Source: Roseovarius sp. S88
Lineage (GTDB): Bacteria > Pseudomonadota > Alphaproteobacteria > Rhodobacterales > Rhodobacteraceae
NCBI RefSeq assembly: GCF_037023735.1
Contig: NZ_CP146069.1
Span: 3,389,501 to 3,453,500, forward strand
Direction: 5' to 3'
Length of the DNA: 64,000 bases
Positions 17,304 to 25,888 of the stretch are shown here, one piece after another. The notes below the pieces were generated by a model. It did no database searches and was not told the origin of the DNA. It was given only the letters and a program-made list of their open reading frames with translations. A program made the position numbers and the translations under genes. The first letter of the stretch is position 1. Each line of letters starts with the position of its first letter.

Positions 17304-18380
17304 TTATCCGCCGGTGGCCGCCTTGATTTTCTCAAGCGCTTTGCCTTCCATGTCTTCCACGCCGGGTGGAATGTTGGCAAAGAACTTCAGGTTCTCAATG
17401 TCGGCGTCGGTAAAGGCTGCGTTTACAGCTGCCTTCTTGTCTTCCGGCAACAAATCATTGCCGCCAACAACCGCTGCGATGGCCCCCGTACTCGCCGACA
17501 TGATGGCCACGTTTTCGGGCTCAAGCACAAAGTTGATCCACTTATATGCCGCTTCATCCGCTTTGCCTTTGCGCGGAAGCACAAATGTGTCGATCCAAGT
17601 CAAAGCGCCGGTTTCTGGCGGAACAAAGACGATATTCGGATTTTCGCCATAGAGCTTATACGCCGTGGAGTCCCAGGTCTCTGAGGCCACAATCTCACCC
17701 GAGAGCATGAGCGCCGACAGGTCATCGCCGCCTTTCCAATAGGCCTTGATGTTGTCTTTGCATTCGATGAGTTTGTCGGTGACCTTGTCGAGGATCTCTT
17801 GATACTTATCGAGATCTGAATAGGCGGCGAACGGGTCTTCACCCATCGCATAAGCCGTGCCGAGAAGGATCGTGCGCTTCAGGCGCATCGACGTTTTGCC
17901 CTTGTACTTGGGATCGCAAAGATCCCCCCAGCCAGCAAAGTCTGGTGCTTTGGATTTGTCCGCCATCAGGCCGGATGTGCCCCATTGATGCGGAACAGCA
18001 TAAACCTCGCCCTCAATCGTGGTGTTCTCTTTCACGCTGTTGAGATGCACCTCGGTCATCCGGGACGTGTCGATCTTGGACAGATCCAGCGGCTTGTAGA
18101 TGTCGTATTCAAGCTGTGCGGCAAAAATGCGGTCATGGCTGGGTTGGGCCAGGTCAAAACCGGCACCACCAGTGGCACGCAGCTTGGCGATCATTTCTTC
18201 GTTGTTGGAAAATGTCACTTCGACAGTGATGTCAGGATACTTTGCTTCGAACTTGTCAATCAGCTCATCGGGTGCATACGACCCCCAGGTCAACAGCCGG
18301 AGCGTTTCGGCATTTGCCGCAACCGCGCTGCTGAGCAACGTTGCAGTCAATAGGCCCGACAGGGCATGTTTAAAGAGCAT
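17304..18380 (-). CDS. Periplasmic solute-binding protein, PotD/PotF-like
   Basis: A 358-residue periplasmic receptor of an ABC importer. It starts with a Sec signal peptide (hydrophobic core LSGLLTATLLSSAVA, cut near ANAETL) and continues LRLLTWGSYAPDELIDKFEA, typical of the spermidine/putrescine-binding family. VPHQWGTSGLMADKSKAPDF and the C-terminal AYKWINFVLEPENVAIMSA also fit. It is the first gene of a six-gene minus-strand operon: binding protein, ATPase, two permeases, GMC oxidase, FAD oxidase. The MocR-type regulator gene is upstream on the same strand. Confidence 0.92.
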   Translation of the reverse strand: MLFKHALSGLLTATLLSSAVAANAETLRLLTWGSYAPDELIDKFEAKYPDITVEVTFSNNEEMIAKLRATGGAGFDLAQPSHDRIFAAQLEYDIYKPLDLSKIDTSRMTEVHLNSVKENTTIEGEVYAVPHQWGTSGLMADKSKAPDFAGWGDLCDPKYKGKTSMRLKRTILLGTAYAMGEDPFAAYSDLDKYQEILDKVTDKLIECKDNIKAYWKGGDDLSALMLSGEIVASETWDSTAYKLYGENPNIVFVPPETGALTWIDTFVLPRKGKADEAAYKWINFVLEPENVAIMSASTGAIAAVVGGNDLLPEDKKAAVNAAFTDADIENLKFFANIPPGVEDMEGKALEKIKAATGG

Positions 18381-18484
18381 TCTTGTTCTCCCTTTTCTGA
18401 AATCCCATGCGCACTTATGCCGATGGGTTGTAAAAACGATATGACTGGATTGGACTGCAAGGCATATCCATTCTCAACATTTTT

Positions 18485-19963
18485 CTAAACCAATTCTCCG
18501 ACAACCGAGGATAGCGTCTTCATCGCGTTCCGGATTGTCTGAGTCCCACAACTGCCGTAGCCAATCACCACGCCACGCGCGCTCAGGGGTGTCAAACAGT
18601 ATTTCCCGATCGCGGACAGGACAATGCCTGCCCGAGCAGCTTCGTCGACCAGCCTCTGTTCTTCAAGAGGGTGTTTGAGAAATCCGACCGTGTGAAATCC
18701 GGCGGAGGCATGTTGGATATCAAGATAAGGGGCGACAAGCCCTGAATGGATGTGAAGTTCTGAGTGGCGTTGCCGGTAGAGCGTCCGCATCGTTCGGATA
18801 TGGGTTGCAAAGAACCCTTCGTTGATGAAATCGGCAACCGCTGCCTGCGCCCATGTCGGGCTGCCGCTCAAGGAAGATGTGCAGATGGTCTTGAGCGGCT
18901 CAACCAGCGCCGGGGGTGCAAGTAGAAATCCAAGCCGCAGGGATGGAAACAACGTTTTAGAGAAGGTGCCGACGTAAATGACGCGGTGGCTGGTGTCGAT
19001 GCTTTTGAGGGTCGGCAAAGGCTGATTTCCAAAATAGAAGTCGCCATCATAGTCATCTTCGATCACATAGGCATTCGCCTGCTCGGCGGCCTGTAACAAT
19101 GCAAGTCGGCGCGACAGGCTCATCACCTTGCCAAGCGGTTGTTGATGCGACGGGGTGACAAAGGCAAGACGAAAATCCGGCTCTTTGGACAACCCGTCTT
19201 CGACAACCAGACCTTCGTCATCAATTTCAACCGGCACCAGATCCGCCCCCGCGGCCGTGAACGCATTGCGCGCACCGATTGCCCCAGGGTTCTCAAACCA
19301 GGTTTTGTCGCCTTGGTTCAAAAGCAAACGCGCAATGAGCGCAAAAGCCTGTTGTGCACCACTGACGATAAACACCTGGTCCGGGTCACATTGAATACCC
19401 CGGCTGGCATTCAGATGCGCAGCAATGGCCGCACGCAAAGCAGGCAATCCAAAGGGATTGCCATAGCCCATGAGCGCGTCGCGATCAGATCGCCAGTGCC
19501 GGGCGGAAATACGGGACCATTGGGCCATCGGAAATTTGTCCAGTGCAGGAAGTCCGGTAACGAACGCTGCCGATTTGTCCGGCAGCCGGTCGCGTGGCGC
19601 AAAGTGCCGGGCGGCCTGTGTTGCGATGTCCGACAATCGGCAAGACGTGGAGGTTTCCGGTTTAACCTGCACTTTGGGCAGGCGCACCTTGTTGCGAATG
19701 GTGCTGCTCACGAATGTGCCGGCACCGACCCGCGCTTCGAGCAATCCTTCTGACACCAAACGGTCGAGTGCGTCGATAACCGTCGTGCGCGACACGCCCA
19801 ACTCGCTGGCCAGGGTCCGGCTGGCAGGTAGACGCTCTGCGCCGGCCAAGCCACCCGACAAGATCAGGTCCCGCAGGGCCATGTAAAGCTGCACGCCGAT
19901 CTTCTTGTTTCCCGTGCGGTCAATCCTGATCGAAGACAGGATTGCCCCGGCTTTGCGTTTCAT
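18485..19963 (-). CDS. MocR-type regulator (GntR HTH fused to aminotransferase domain)
   Basis: A 492-residue transcription factor. An N-terminal GntR winged helix (LPASRTLASELGVSRTTVID, residues about 45-65) is joined by a linker to a class-I aminotransferase-like domain that binds PLP; the Schiff-base lysine is in YVGTFSKTLFPSLRLGF. MocR proteins sense an amino compound through PLP. Its position between the Pot-like operon and the divergent enolase gene makes it the probable regulator of both. The ATG at 19963 is preferred over a TTG 12 bases upstream. Confidence 0.92.
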   Translation of the reverse strand: MKRKAGAILSSIRIDRTGNKKIGVQLYMALRDLILSGGLAGAERLPASRTLASELGVSRTTVIDALDRLVSEGLLEARVGAGTFVSSTIRNKVRLPKVQVKPETSTSCRLSDIATQAARHFAPRDRLPDKSAAFVTGLPALDKFPMAQWSRISARHWRSDRDALMGYGNPFGLPALRAAIAAHLNASRGIQCDPDQVFIVSGAQQAFALIARLLLNQGDKTWFENPGAIGARNAFTAAGADLVPVEIDDEGLVVEDGLSKEPDFRLAFVTPSHQQPLGKVMSLSRRLALLQAAEQANAYVIEDDYDGDFYFGNQPLPTLKSIDTSHRVIYVGTFSKTLFPSLRLGFLLAPPALVEPLKTICTSSLSGSPTWAQAAVADFINEGFFATHIRTMRTLYRQRHSELHIHSGLVAPYLDIQHASAGFHTVGFLKHPLEEQRLVDEAARAGIVLSAIGKYCLTPLSARGVVIGYGSCGTQTIRNAMKTLSSVVGELV

Positions 19964-19998
19964 AAGGTTCGCCAAATTGGTTTGAACAAAATGTCAGA

Positions 19999-20020
19999 TT
20001 GGACCTTAGGCCAAGTCCAA
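19999..20020. promoter_or_regulatory. Candidate MocR operator
   Basis: Inverted repeat TTGGAC-N10-GTCCAA in the 85-bp interval between the divergent mocR and enolase-superfamily genes. Its right half, read on the minus strand, is ATTGGACT. The same eight bases occur at about 18449-18456, upstream of the binding-protein gene. A shared half-site at these promoters fits one regulator, but binding is not shown. Confidence 0.4.
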
Positions 20021-20048
20021 TTTTTTCGCTAGATGAAGTGCGATCACG

Positions 20049-21164
20049 ATGAAGGCCACCATGAAGATTACAGAAATTGAGACGTTCGCCAACGAGTTTG
20101 TGTGCTTTGTCCGGGTCACCGCTGAGAACGGCGCTCAGGGGTGGGGACAGGTTGCGCCTTATTACGCGGATATCACCGCACAGGTCGTGCAACGACAGGT
20201 GGCCCCCTACGCGCTGGGACAGGACGCGCTGGATATCGACCACCTGATGGATATCATTCCCGAAAAAGAACACAAGTTTCCAGGATCTTATCTGCGCCGT
20301 GCCATGGGTGGGCTCGACACGGCCCTGTGGGACCTGCGCGGCAAGATGGTCGGCAAACCGGTTTGTGAATTGATTGGCGGATCACCGGGCAAGGTGCGTG
20401 CCTATGCCTCTTCCATGAAGCGCGACATCACACCACGCGATGAGGTGGACCGGTTGTGTCGTCTGCGCGATGAGCAAGGCTTTGATGCCTTCAAGTTTCG
20501 CATCGGCGCTGAATGCGGTCGCGGTCAGGATGAATGGCCGGGTCGCACAGAAGAGATCGTCCCGGCCATGCACAAGGCCATGGGCGACGATATCGTTCTG
20601 CTGGTGGATGCCAATTCCTGCTACGCGCCCGGACAGGCGATCGAAATCGGCAAAATGCTGGAGCAAAACGGCGTCAGCCATTTCGAGGAACCCTGCCCGT
20701 ATTGGGAATATGAACAGACCAAACACGTGACGGAGGCGCTGGGCATCGACGTCACAGGTGGCGAGCAAGATTGTGAATTGCAAAACTGGCGACACATGAT
20801 TGACTGGCGGGTTGTCGATATCGTGCAGCCGGATGTGTGCTATCTTGGCGGCCTGACACGTACGCTTCGGGTGGCCGACATGGCGCACAAGGCGGACCTG
20901 CCCTGCACACCGCATTGCGCCAACTTGTCGATGGTCACGCTGTTCACAATGCATTTGCTTCGCGCGATCCCGAATGCGGGCAAATACCTGGAATTATCAA
21001 TCGAGAAAGAGGACTACTATCCTTGGCAATACGACCTCTTCGTCACGTCGCCTTACGACATCAATGCCGGGCACGCGACAGTCACCGCGACGCCTGGCTG
21101 GGGGGTCGAAATAAACCCGGACTGGCTGGAGAAATCGCAGCACATGTCGAGCAAGTTATTCTGA
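20049..21164 (+). CDS. Enolase-superfamily enzyme (mandelate racemase/muconate lactonizing type)
   Basis: A 371-residue (beta/alpha)7-beta barrel enzyme that abstracts a proton next to a carboxylate. Metal ligands are visible as VDANS (Asp187), HFEEP (Glu213) and GGEQ (Glu239); His289 in TPHCANLS with Asp262 in QPDV forms the mandelate-racemase-type dyad. The usual Lys-x-Lys on strand 2 is Lys149-x-Arg151 (FKFRIG), so chemistry may be one-sided, as in a dehydratase or epimerase. ATG 20061 is an alternative start. It is divergent from mocR and probably acts on a product of the amine island. Exact substrate unknown. Confidence 0.88.
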   Translation: MKATMKITEIETFANEFVCFVRVTAENGAQGWGQVAPYYADITAQVVQRQVAPYALGQDALDIDHLMDIIPEKEHKFPGSYLRRAMGGLDTALWDLRGKMVGKPVCELIGGSPGKVRAYASSMKRDITPRDEVDRLCRLRDEQGFDAFKFRIGAECGRGQDEWPGRTEEIVPAMHKAMGDDIVLLVDANSCYAPGQAIEIGKMLEQNGVSHFEEPCPYWEYEQTKHVTEALGIDVTGGEQDCELQNWRHMIDWRVVDIVQPDVCYLGGLTRTLRVADMAHKADLPCTPHCANLSMVTLFTMHLLRAIPNAGKYLELSIEKEDYYPWQYDLFVTSPYDINAGHATVTATPGWGVEINPDWLEKSQHMSSKLF

Positions 21165-21402
21165 GGTTTGCGGCTGGTAGTCCTTTGTTTTTTCTTGTGT
21201 ATTCGAACAATACTCCCTTCAAAGCGTCCGGCGTTTAACCTGAGGCATCAGATAAAGGCCGGGCGCGCGCAACACTCACTTGTCGCGCGGCGTTCGTCCA
21301 AAAGCTGTGAGTCAGGGTTTTTGATCGAACGCTTTTGGGAACAGTTTCAAGTGATCACTGAACTGCATCAAACTGTCGAATTGCGCCCAGCGCCAAGGCG
21401 TT

Positions 21403-23775
21403 TTAGCCGTAGTTGCCTTTCACACGCTCTTTTGTCGGATCAAAATGCGGATACGGGACAACTTTGGCTTTTAGCCGCTTTTGCAACCCATCCAACTGGC
21501 CCACTTCGATCTCCGTGCCAGGCTCCGCATGCGCGACGGATACGCGCGCGAGAGCAATGTTTTTGCCAAGGATCGGGGATTTCACAGCAGACGTGACCTC
21601 GCCCACTTGCGCTTTGCCGATGCGAACACAATCACCCGGGCTTGCGACAAGCCCACCTTCCAACTCCAAGCCGACAAGCTTGCGTTGCGGGTGCGCTTTG
21701 CGTTCTTCCAATGCGGCGCGGCCAATGAAATCATCATTCTTGGATTTCAGGGGAACGGTAAATCCTATGCCCGCCTCAAACGGATCGGTTTGATCATCGA
21801 ACTCGGACCCGGCAAAGATAAGGCCCGCCTCGATCCGGATCATGTCCAATGCCGCGAGGCCAAGAGGGGCCATGCCCATCGGTTTCCCGACATTCCAGAT
21901 CGCATCAAATACCTCTTCGGCATCTTTGGGGTGGCAAAACACCTCATAGCCCAGCTCGCCGGAATACCCTGCCCGGCCTAGCACCACTGCCGTGCCATCA
22001 AAGTCACCCAGCCGCGCTGGTGTGAAGCGGAACATCCCCAGCTCTTCCACCGTGGGATTGGCAGGCGCAGTCCAGAGCACCTCTTTGAGGATATCGCGGC
22101 TGAGCGGACCCTGAATTGCAACATTGTGAAGTTGGTCAGTAGAGTTGCGCACCCAAGCATTGAGGCCCAGTTTTTCAGCCTGTTCGCGGATCCAGAGGCC
22201 GGATGTGTCATTGCCACCGATCCATCGAAAGGCGTTTTCGCCCATGCGGAAGAGTGTGCCATCGTCGATCATGCCGCCGTGTTCATAACAAATAGCAGTA
22301 TACGTGAGCTGCCCCACCGCAAGCTTCTTGACGTTGCGCGTCACGCAATGCTGCATCAGCTCTTCGGCGTCCGGCCCTGTCACCTCGTATTTGCGCAAAG
22401 GCGATAGATCCATAATCGCGGCCTTCTCGCGACAGGCCCAGTATTCGCCCACCGAACCATGCGACGGAAACGTATTTGGAAGCCAGTAGCCGTTATACTC
22501 CACAAAATCTCTGGTGTGTCGGGCAAAACTGTTGTGGAACCCGGTTTCTTTGGTGTGTTCCAAGGGCGCCTCCGGTGATTTACGATAGCCGATGGACCGG
22601 CTGAAGGAATTGGTCTCGGCGTAGGTGCGAACCTGAATATCGGTTGGGTTCCAGCCATTGGCTTGGTCCACATCACAAGGACAGGCTGAGGAAATGCAGA
22701 TCAGGTCGGTGAGGGCGCGCAACAGCACGTAATCCCCAGGGCGCGACCAAGGATCATCCATACCGAGCGCGTTTGTTTCGTCCAGCAGCGTGTTAAAGAA
22801 AAAGTTAATCGCAGGCCAGCCACCGCGAGGCCGGATGCCGTATTGCTGGAGATCTTTGTTCATATTGTCCGAGCAGTTGATATGCCCGGGATATCCCAAT
22901 TCCTCGTAGTACCGCGCCGTGCAGGCGAGGCCGAACGTATCGTGGCGACCGCAGGTGTCCTGCACGATTTCAACGAGCGGCTCTTGATCGACATTCCAGT
23001 ATTTCGAAAAAATCCCCGGTTGCGGATAAAGCGAGCCCATCAAAGTGCGCGTGGTGGTTGGGTCAATCTCGCGTTCAAGACCGGCGTCAAGACTGCGCAG
23101 AGAGAATGCCTGAAAATCTGAGCATTCGCGGCCCTGCACGTCCAGCACCTGAATAAACTGGCCTTTCTTGACTTCATAGGATGTCGCATTGCCCGGTTGA
23201 ATATTGATGTCCACAAGAGGATCAGCCAATGGATCGGGAGGCACATGCCCACCTTTCGCATGGCCGGGATTGGCGCGGCGGATATAGAGGATCAGGTCCG
23301 TGAGTGGTGTTTGTTGTGCCGGATCCATGGGTGCACCGGGGGCGGCCACGATCAAAAGGCCATCGCACTCGGCAAAGAAGGTCGCCATATCGCCAGGTTT
23401 GGAGCCTTCGGAAAATACGCGAATACACTGAGCATCGCCTAGCTTGAAGCCAGCTTTGTCGAGCGCCGCAGCCACCTTGGCACCAGATGGGGAGCCGTTG
23501 TCCAAAACGGAAATCACACCATCGGGCCGTCCATGGCTCGATGCGCCGAGGCGACCAGGGTCTGAGTTTCCATCCGGCGTAAAAAATACCAGTTCCCCAG
23601 GCTGCAGGCCTTCGAAATCAAGCACACTGATCTCGTCACCCTTGTGTATCGGCAAAGCGCGCGATCCACCACCGGGGATTGGGTGCCGTTCAGTGCCATG
23701 CGGCAGGATTGGCAAACCGGGTGTAACGATGCCAGCGCGCTCATATGGCGTTTCAAAAATCGGGGTCACGTTCAT
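21403..23775 (-). CDS. DUF1989-GcvT fusion protein, putative folate-dependent demethylase
   Basis: A 790-residue cytosolic protein joining two families. Residues about 25-160 and 185-385 are DUF1989-like; both contain a similar PGG/PGN ... KGD/KGQ ... VLD segment, so the first may be a degenerate copy. The second has the CGRHDT and SSACPCDVD motifs of the urea-carboxylase-associated/carboxyguanidine deiminase family. Residues about 440-775 form an aminomethyltransferase (GcvT/DmdA-like) domain with the folate-pocket motif GRAGYSGELGYEVF. The ATG at 23775 lies 34 bp after the permease stop; the upstream extension is rejected. As last gene of a betaine-type importer operon it probably demethylates or deaminates the imported compound with tetrahydrofolate as methyl acceptor. 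That role is inference. Confidence 0.88.
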   Translation of the reverse strand: MNVTPIFETPYERAGIVTPGLPILPHGTERHPIPGGGSRALPIHKGDEISVLDFEGLQPGELVFFTPDGNSDPGRLGASSHGRPDGVISVLDNGSPSGAKVAAALDKAGFKLGDAQCIRVFSEGSKPGDMATFFAECDGLLIVAAPGAPMDPAQQTPLTDLILYIRRANPGHAKGGHVPPDPLADPLVDINIQPGNATSYEVKKGQFIQVLDVQGRECSDFQAFSLRSLDAGLEREIDPTTTRTLMGSLYPQPGIFSKYWNVDQEPLVEIVQDTCGRHDTFGLACTARYYEELGYPGHINCSDNMNKDLQQYGIRPRGGWPAINFFFNTLLDETNALGMDDPWSRPGDYVLLRALTDLICISSACPCDVDQANGWNPTDIQVRTYAETNSFSRSIGYRKSPEAPLEHTKETGFHNSFARHTRDFVEYNGYWLPNTFPSHGSVGEYWACREKAAIMDLSPLRKYEVTGPDAEELMQHCVTRNVKKLAVGQLTYTAICYEHGGMIDDGTLFRMGENAFRWIGGNDTSGLWIREQAEKLGLNAWVRNSTDQLHNVAIQGPLSRDILKEVLWTAPANPTVEELGMFRFTPARLGDFDGTAVVLGRAGYSGELGYEVFCHPKDAEEVFDAIWNVGKPMGMAPLGLAALDMIRIEAGLIFAGSEFDDQTDPFEAGIGFTVPLKSKNDDFIGRAALEERKAHPQRKLVGLELEGGLVASPGDCVRIGKAQVGEVTSAVKSPILGKNIALARVSVAHAEPGTEIEVGQLDGLQKRLKAKVVPYPHFDPTKERVKGNYG

Positions 23776-23809
23776 CGCCGCACCTCCGGATATGTGACGA
23801 AGCCTTGCA

Positions 23810-25888
23810 TCACGCGAGCCCCAGAATTTTGCGCCGTTTCTCGGCCCAGGCGTTGATTGCGATGTCAAAGGTCAGCGCCATGAACACCACAGAGAAACCA
23901 AGCACAAAGTTCCAGCCCAGATTGGTACCTGCCAATGTCCGACGCATTTCCTGTCCCAGATCACGGGTGCCGATGAATTCGGCGATGATCACCATGAAGA
24001 AGGCAAAGACGAGCGCTTGGTTTAGGCCCACAGCAATGGTCGGCATGGCAAGCGGCAGTTGCACCTTGGTCAGCTTCTGCCAACGGGTCGCACCCGACAT
24101 ATCCGCCGCCTCGGTGAGTTCCGGCGGCACGTTGCGCAGACCCTCAACCGTGTATCGAACCACCGGGACCATCGTGTAGATGAGGATCGAAATGATCACC
24201 GTAACAGGCGAGATACCAAAGAGCATGACCGCCGGCAGCAGGTAGACGTAGGACGGGAAGGTCTGGAACGTGTCGCAAAGCAGTATCATGAACTTCGCGC
24301 GTTTTTCCTTGCGCACCGCAAAAATCGCCATCGGCACACCAAAGGCGAGTGCGATGAACGTCGCCATGAACACGGAGTGCAGTGTGAGCATGGCACGGTC
24401 CCAATACCCCAGCTGAGCAACGATACAGAAAAAGATGAATGCCAAAATGCCCGGGGTCACGCCGCCGAGACGATAGGTAATTGCGGTGACAGCAAGGATG
24501 ACAGACAGCGTCGGCAAGAAGAGCAGCGCCTTCTCTGTCGGAACAAGGAAATAGTTGTTCACGACAAAGCGAATGGCATAGGTGATTGCCTGGAGCCAAT
24601 CCAGAGCTAGAAATGCCTTGATCGATTGATCGAATTCTCGCCCTTGGGACAAAGATTCCTTGCGGTGAACTTCGTCTGCAACACCGGCAATCCAGGTTGG
24701 CAGATTGAATTCTGACATCGGCGACACCACCAATGGCACAGGATCCATGCCAGAAGCCATGCGCGACAAAACAAGGAACAGAACAAAGGCTGCAACGCCC
24801 AACAATGGCAGGAAGTTTCGCTGCCACCAAGGCGTGCCTTTTTCATAATGCTCAGGCTGTTTGACCACCCAAGCCTTCGACAGACGGTCCAGAACCACCG
24901 CCAAAAGAACGATGGTCACGCCAATCTCAAAGGACCGGCCCAGTTTGAACGAGCCCATCGCCTCCAGAAGCTTTGCACCAAGGCCCGGCATCCCGATAGC
25001 CGCGGTCAGAACAACCATAGCAAGGCAAAGCATGATAACCTGATTGAGGCCAACAAGAATTTCCGTGCGCGCGGACGGCAGGTAAACATAGCGCAGCATC
25101 TGCCAGCGCGAACAACCGGCCATTTTCCCAGCCTCAACAACTTCAGGCGACACTTTCTTGAGACCCAATGTGGTCATGAGGATCATCGGCGGTAAAGAAT
25201 AGGCAACCGTAGCCACGGTCGCTGCTGTTGGTCCAACTTTGAAGAAGATGACGGCGGGCAGAAGATACGAGAAGAACGGCATCACTTGCATCACAAGTAG
25301 CAGGGGTTTCACGGTGTCTTCCACGCGTTTGGACTTCCAGCACCAGATACCGACCAGACCACCAATGACAAACCCAAGTGGCGCCGCGACAACGATCACG
25401 CTCATGGTTTCCATGGTCCACTTCCACTGGCCAATCAGGGCGGCCCAGACAAATGTACCGCCCGCCAGCAGCGCCAGACGCCATCCACCCAGCGCGTAAC
25501 CTAGAATGGCGGCCACTGATGCAATAACAGTCCAGGGTAAGGCCTCGAACCGCGGCCAGCGGGCGCGGCCATAGAGAATATTGGCCACAGCATCGAGAAC
25601 GAATTCCAGAATGCCGCTTAAAAAGCGAGTTACATGGATGAACCCAAGATCAAAAGCGATGAGTTGAAAAGCGGCATCAATCCAATCACGCCAAGGCAGC
25701 AAGAGTACCTCGGGGATACGCACCAGCCCGTCAGGCAGCCATGGCCGCAAAACCGTGAGAAGTGCCGCGACACCAAGCAGCCCCCAGAACACGCGGCGCG
25801 CCACTGTCTGATCCTCAAGCATCGCGCGCAGACCAGTGCCACGTTGCGCGGTCGTTGTAGGATCGGAGCTTGTGGCGATGTCAGCCAT
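23810..25888 (-). CDS. proW: Betaine-type ABC importer permease with two fused transport domains
   Basis: An inner-membrane protein of 692 residues, about twice the length of a usual ProW. Two BPD-type permease domains are visible, at about residues 165-350 and 510-685, each with an EAA loop (VVEAGKMAGCSRWQMLRYVY; LTEAADMSGATRWQKLTKVQ). Together they could supply the complete channel in one chain. The start at 25888 overlaps the ATPase stop by a few bases. Glycine betaine, dimethylglycine, DMSP or a similar compound is the likely cargo. Confidence 0.92.
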   Translation of the reverse strand: MADIATSSDPTTTAQRGTGLRAMLEDQTVARRVFWGLLGVAALLTVLRPWLPDGLVRIPEVLLLPWRDWIDAAFQLIAFDLGFIHVTRFLSGILEFVLDAVANILYGRARWPRFEALPWTVIASVAAILGYALGGWRLALLAGGTFVWAALIGQWKWTMETMSVIVVAAPLGFVIGGLVGIWCWKSKRVEDTVKPLLLVMQVMPFFSYLLPAVIFFKVGPTAATVATVAYSLPPMILMTTLGLKKVSPEVVEAGKMAGCSRWQMLRYVYLPSARTEILVGLNQVIMLCLAMVVLTAAIGMPGLGAKLLEAMGSFKLGRSFEIGVTIVLLAVVLDRLSKAWVVKQPEHYEKGTPWWQRNFLPLLGVAAFVLFLVLSRMASGMDPVPLVVSPMSEFNLPTWIAGVADEVHRKESLSQGREFDQSIKAFLALDWLQAITYAIRFVVNNYFLVPTEKALLFLPTLSVILAVTAITYRLGGVTPGILAFIFFCIVAQLGYWDRAMLTLHSVFMATFIALAFGVPMAIFAVRKEKRAKFMILLCDTFQTFPSYVYLLPAVMLFGISPVTVIISILIYTMVPVVRYTVEGLRNVPPELTEAADMSGATRWQKLTKVQLPLAMPTIAVGLNQALVFAFFMVIIAEFIGTRDLGQEMRRTLAGTNLGWNFVLGFSVVFMALTFDIAINAWAEKRRKILGLA

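Noticed and set aside
24144..24830. 228-codon minus-strand frame inside proW
   Set aside because: Out-of-frame shadow of the permease with Cys- and His-rich, pattern-free translation.
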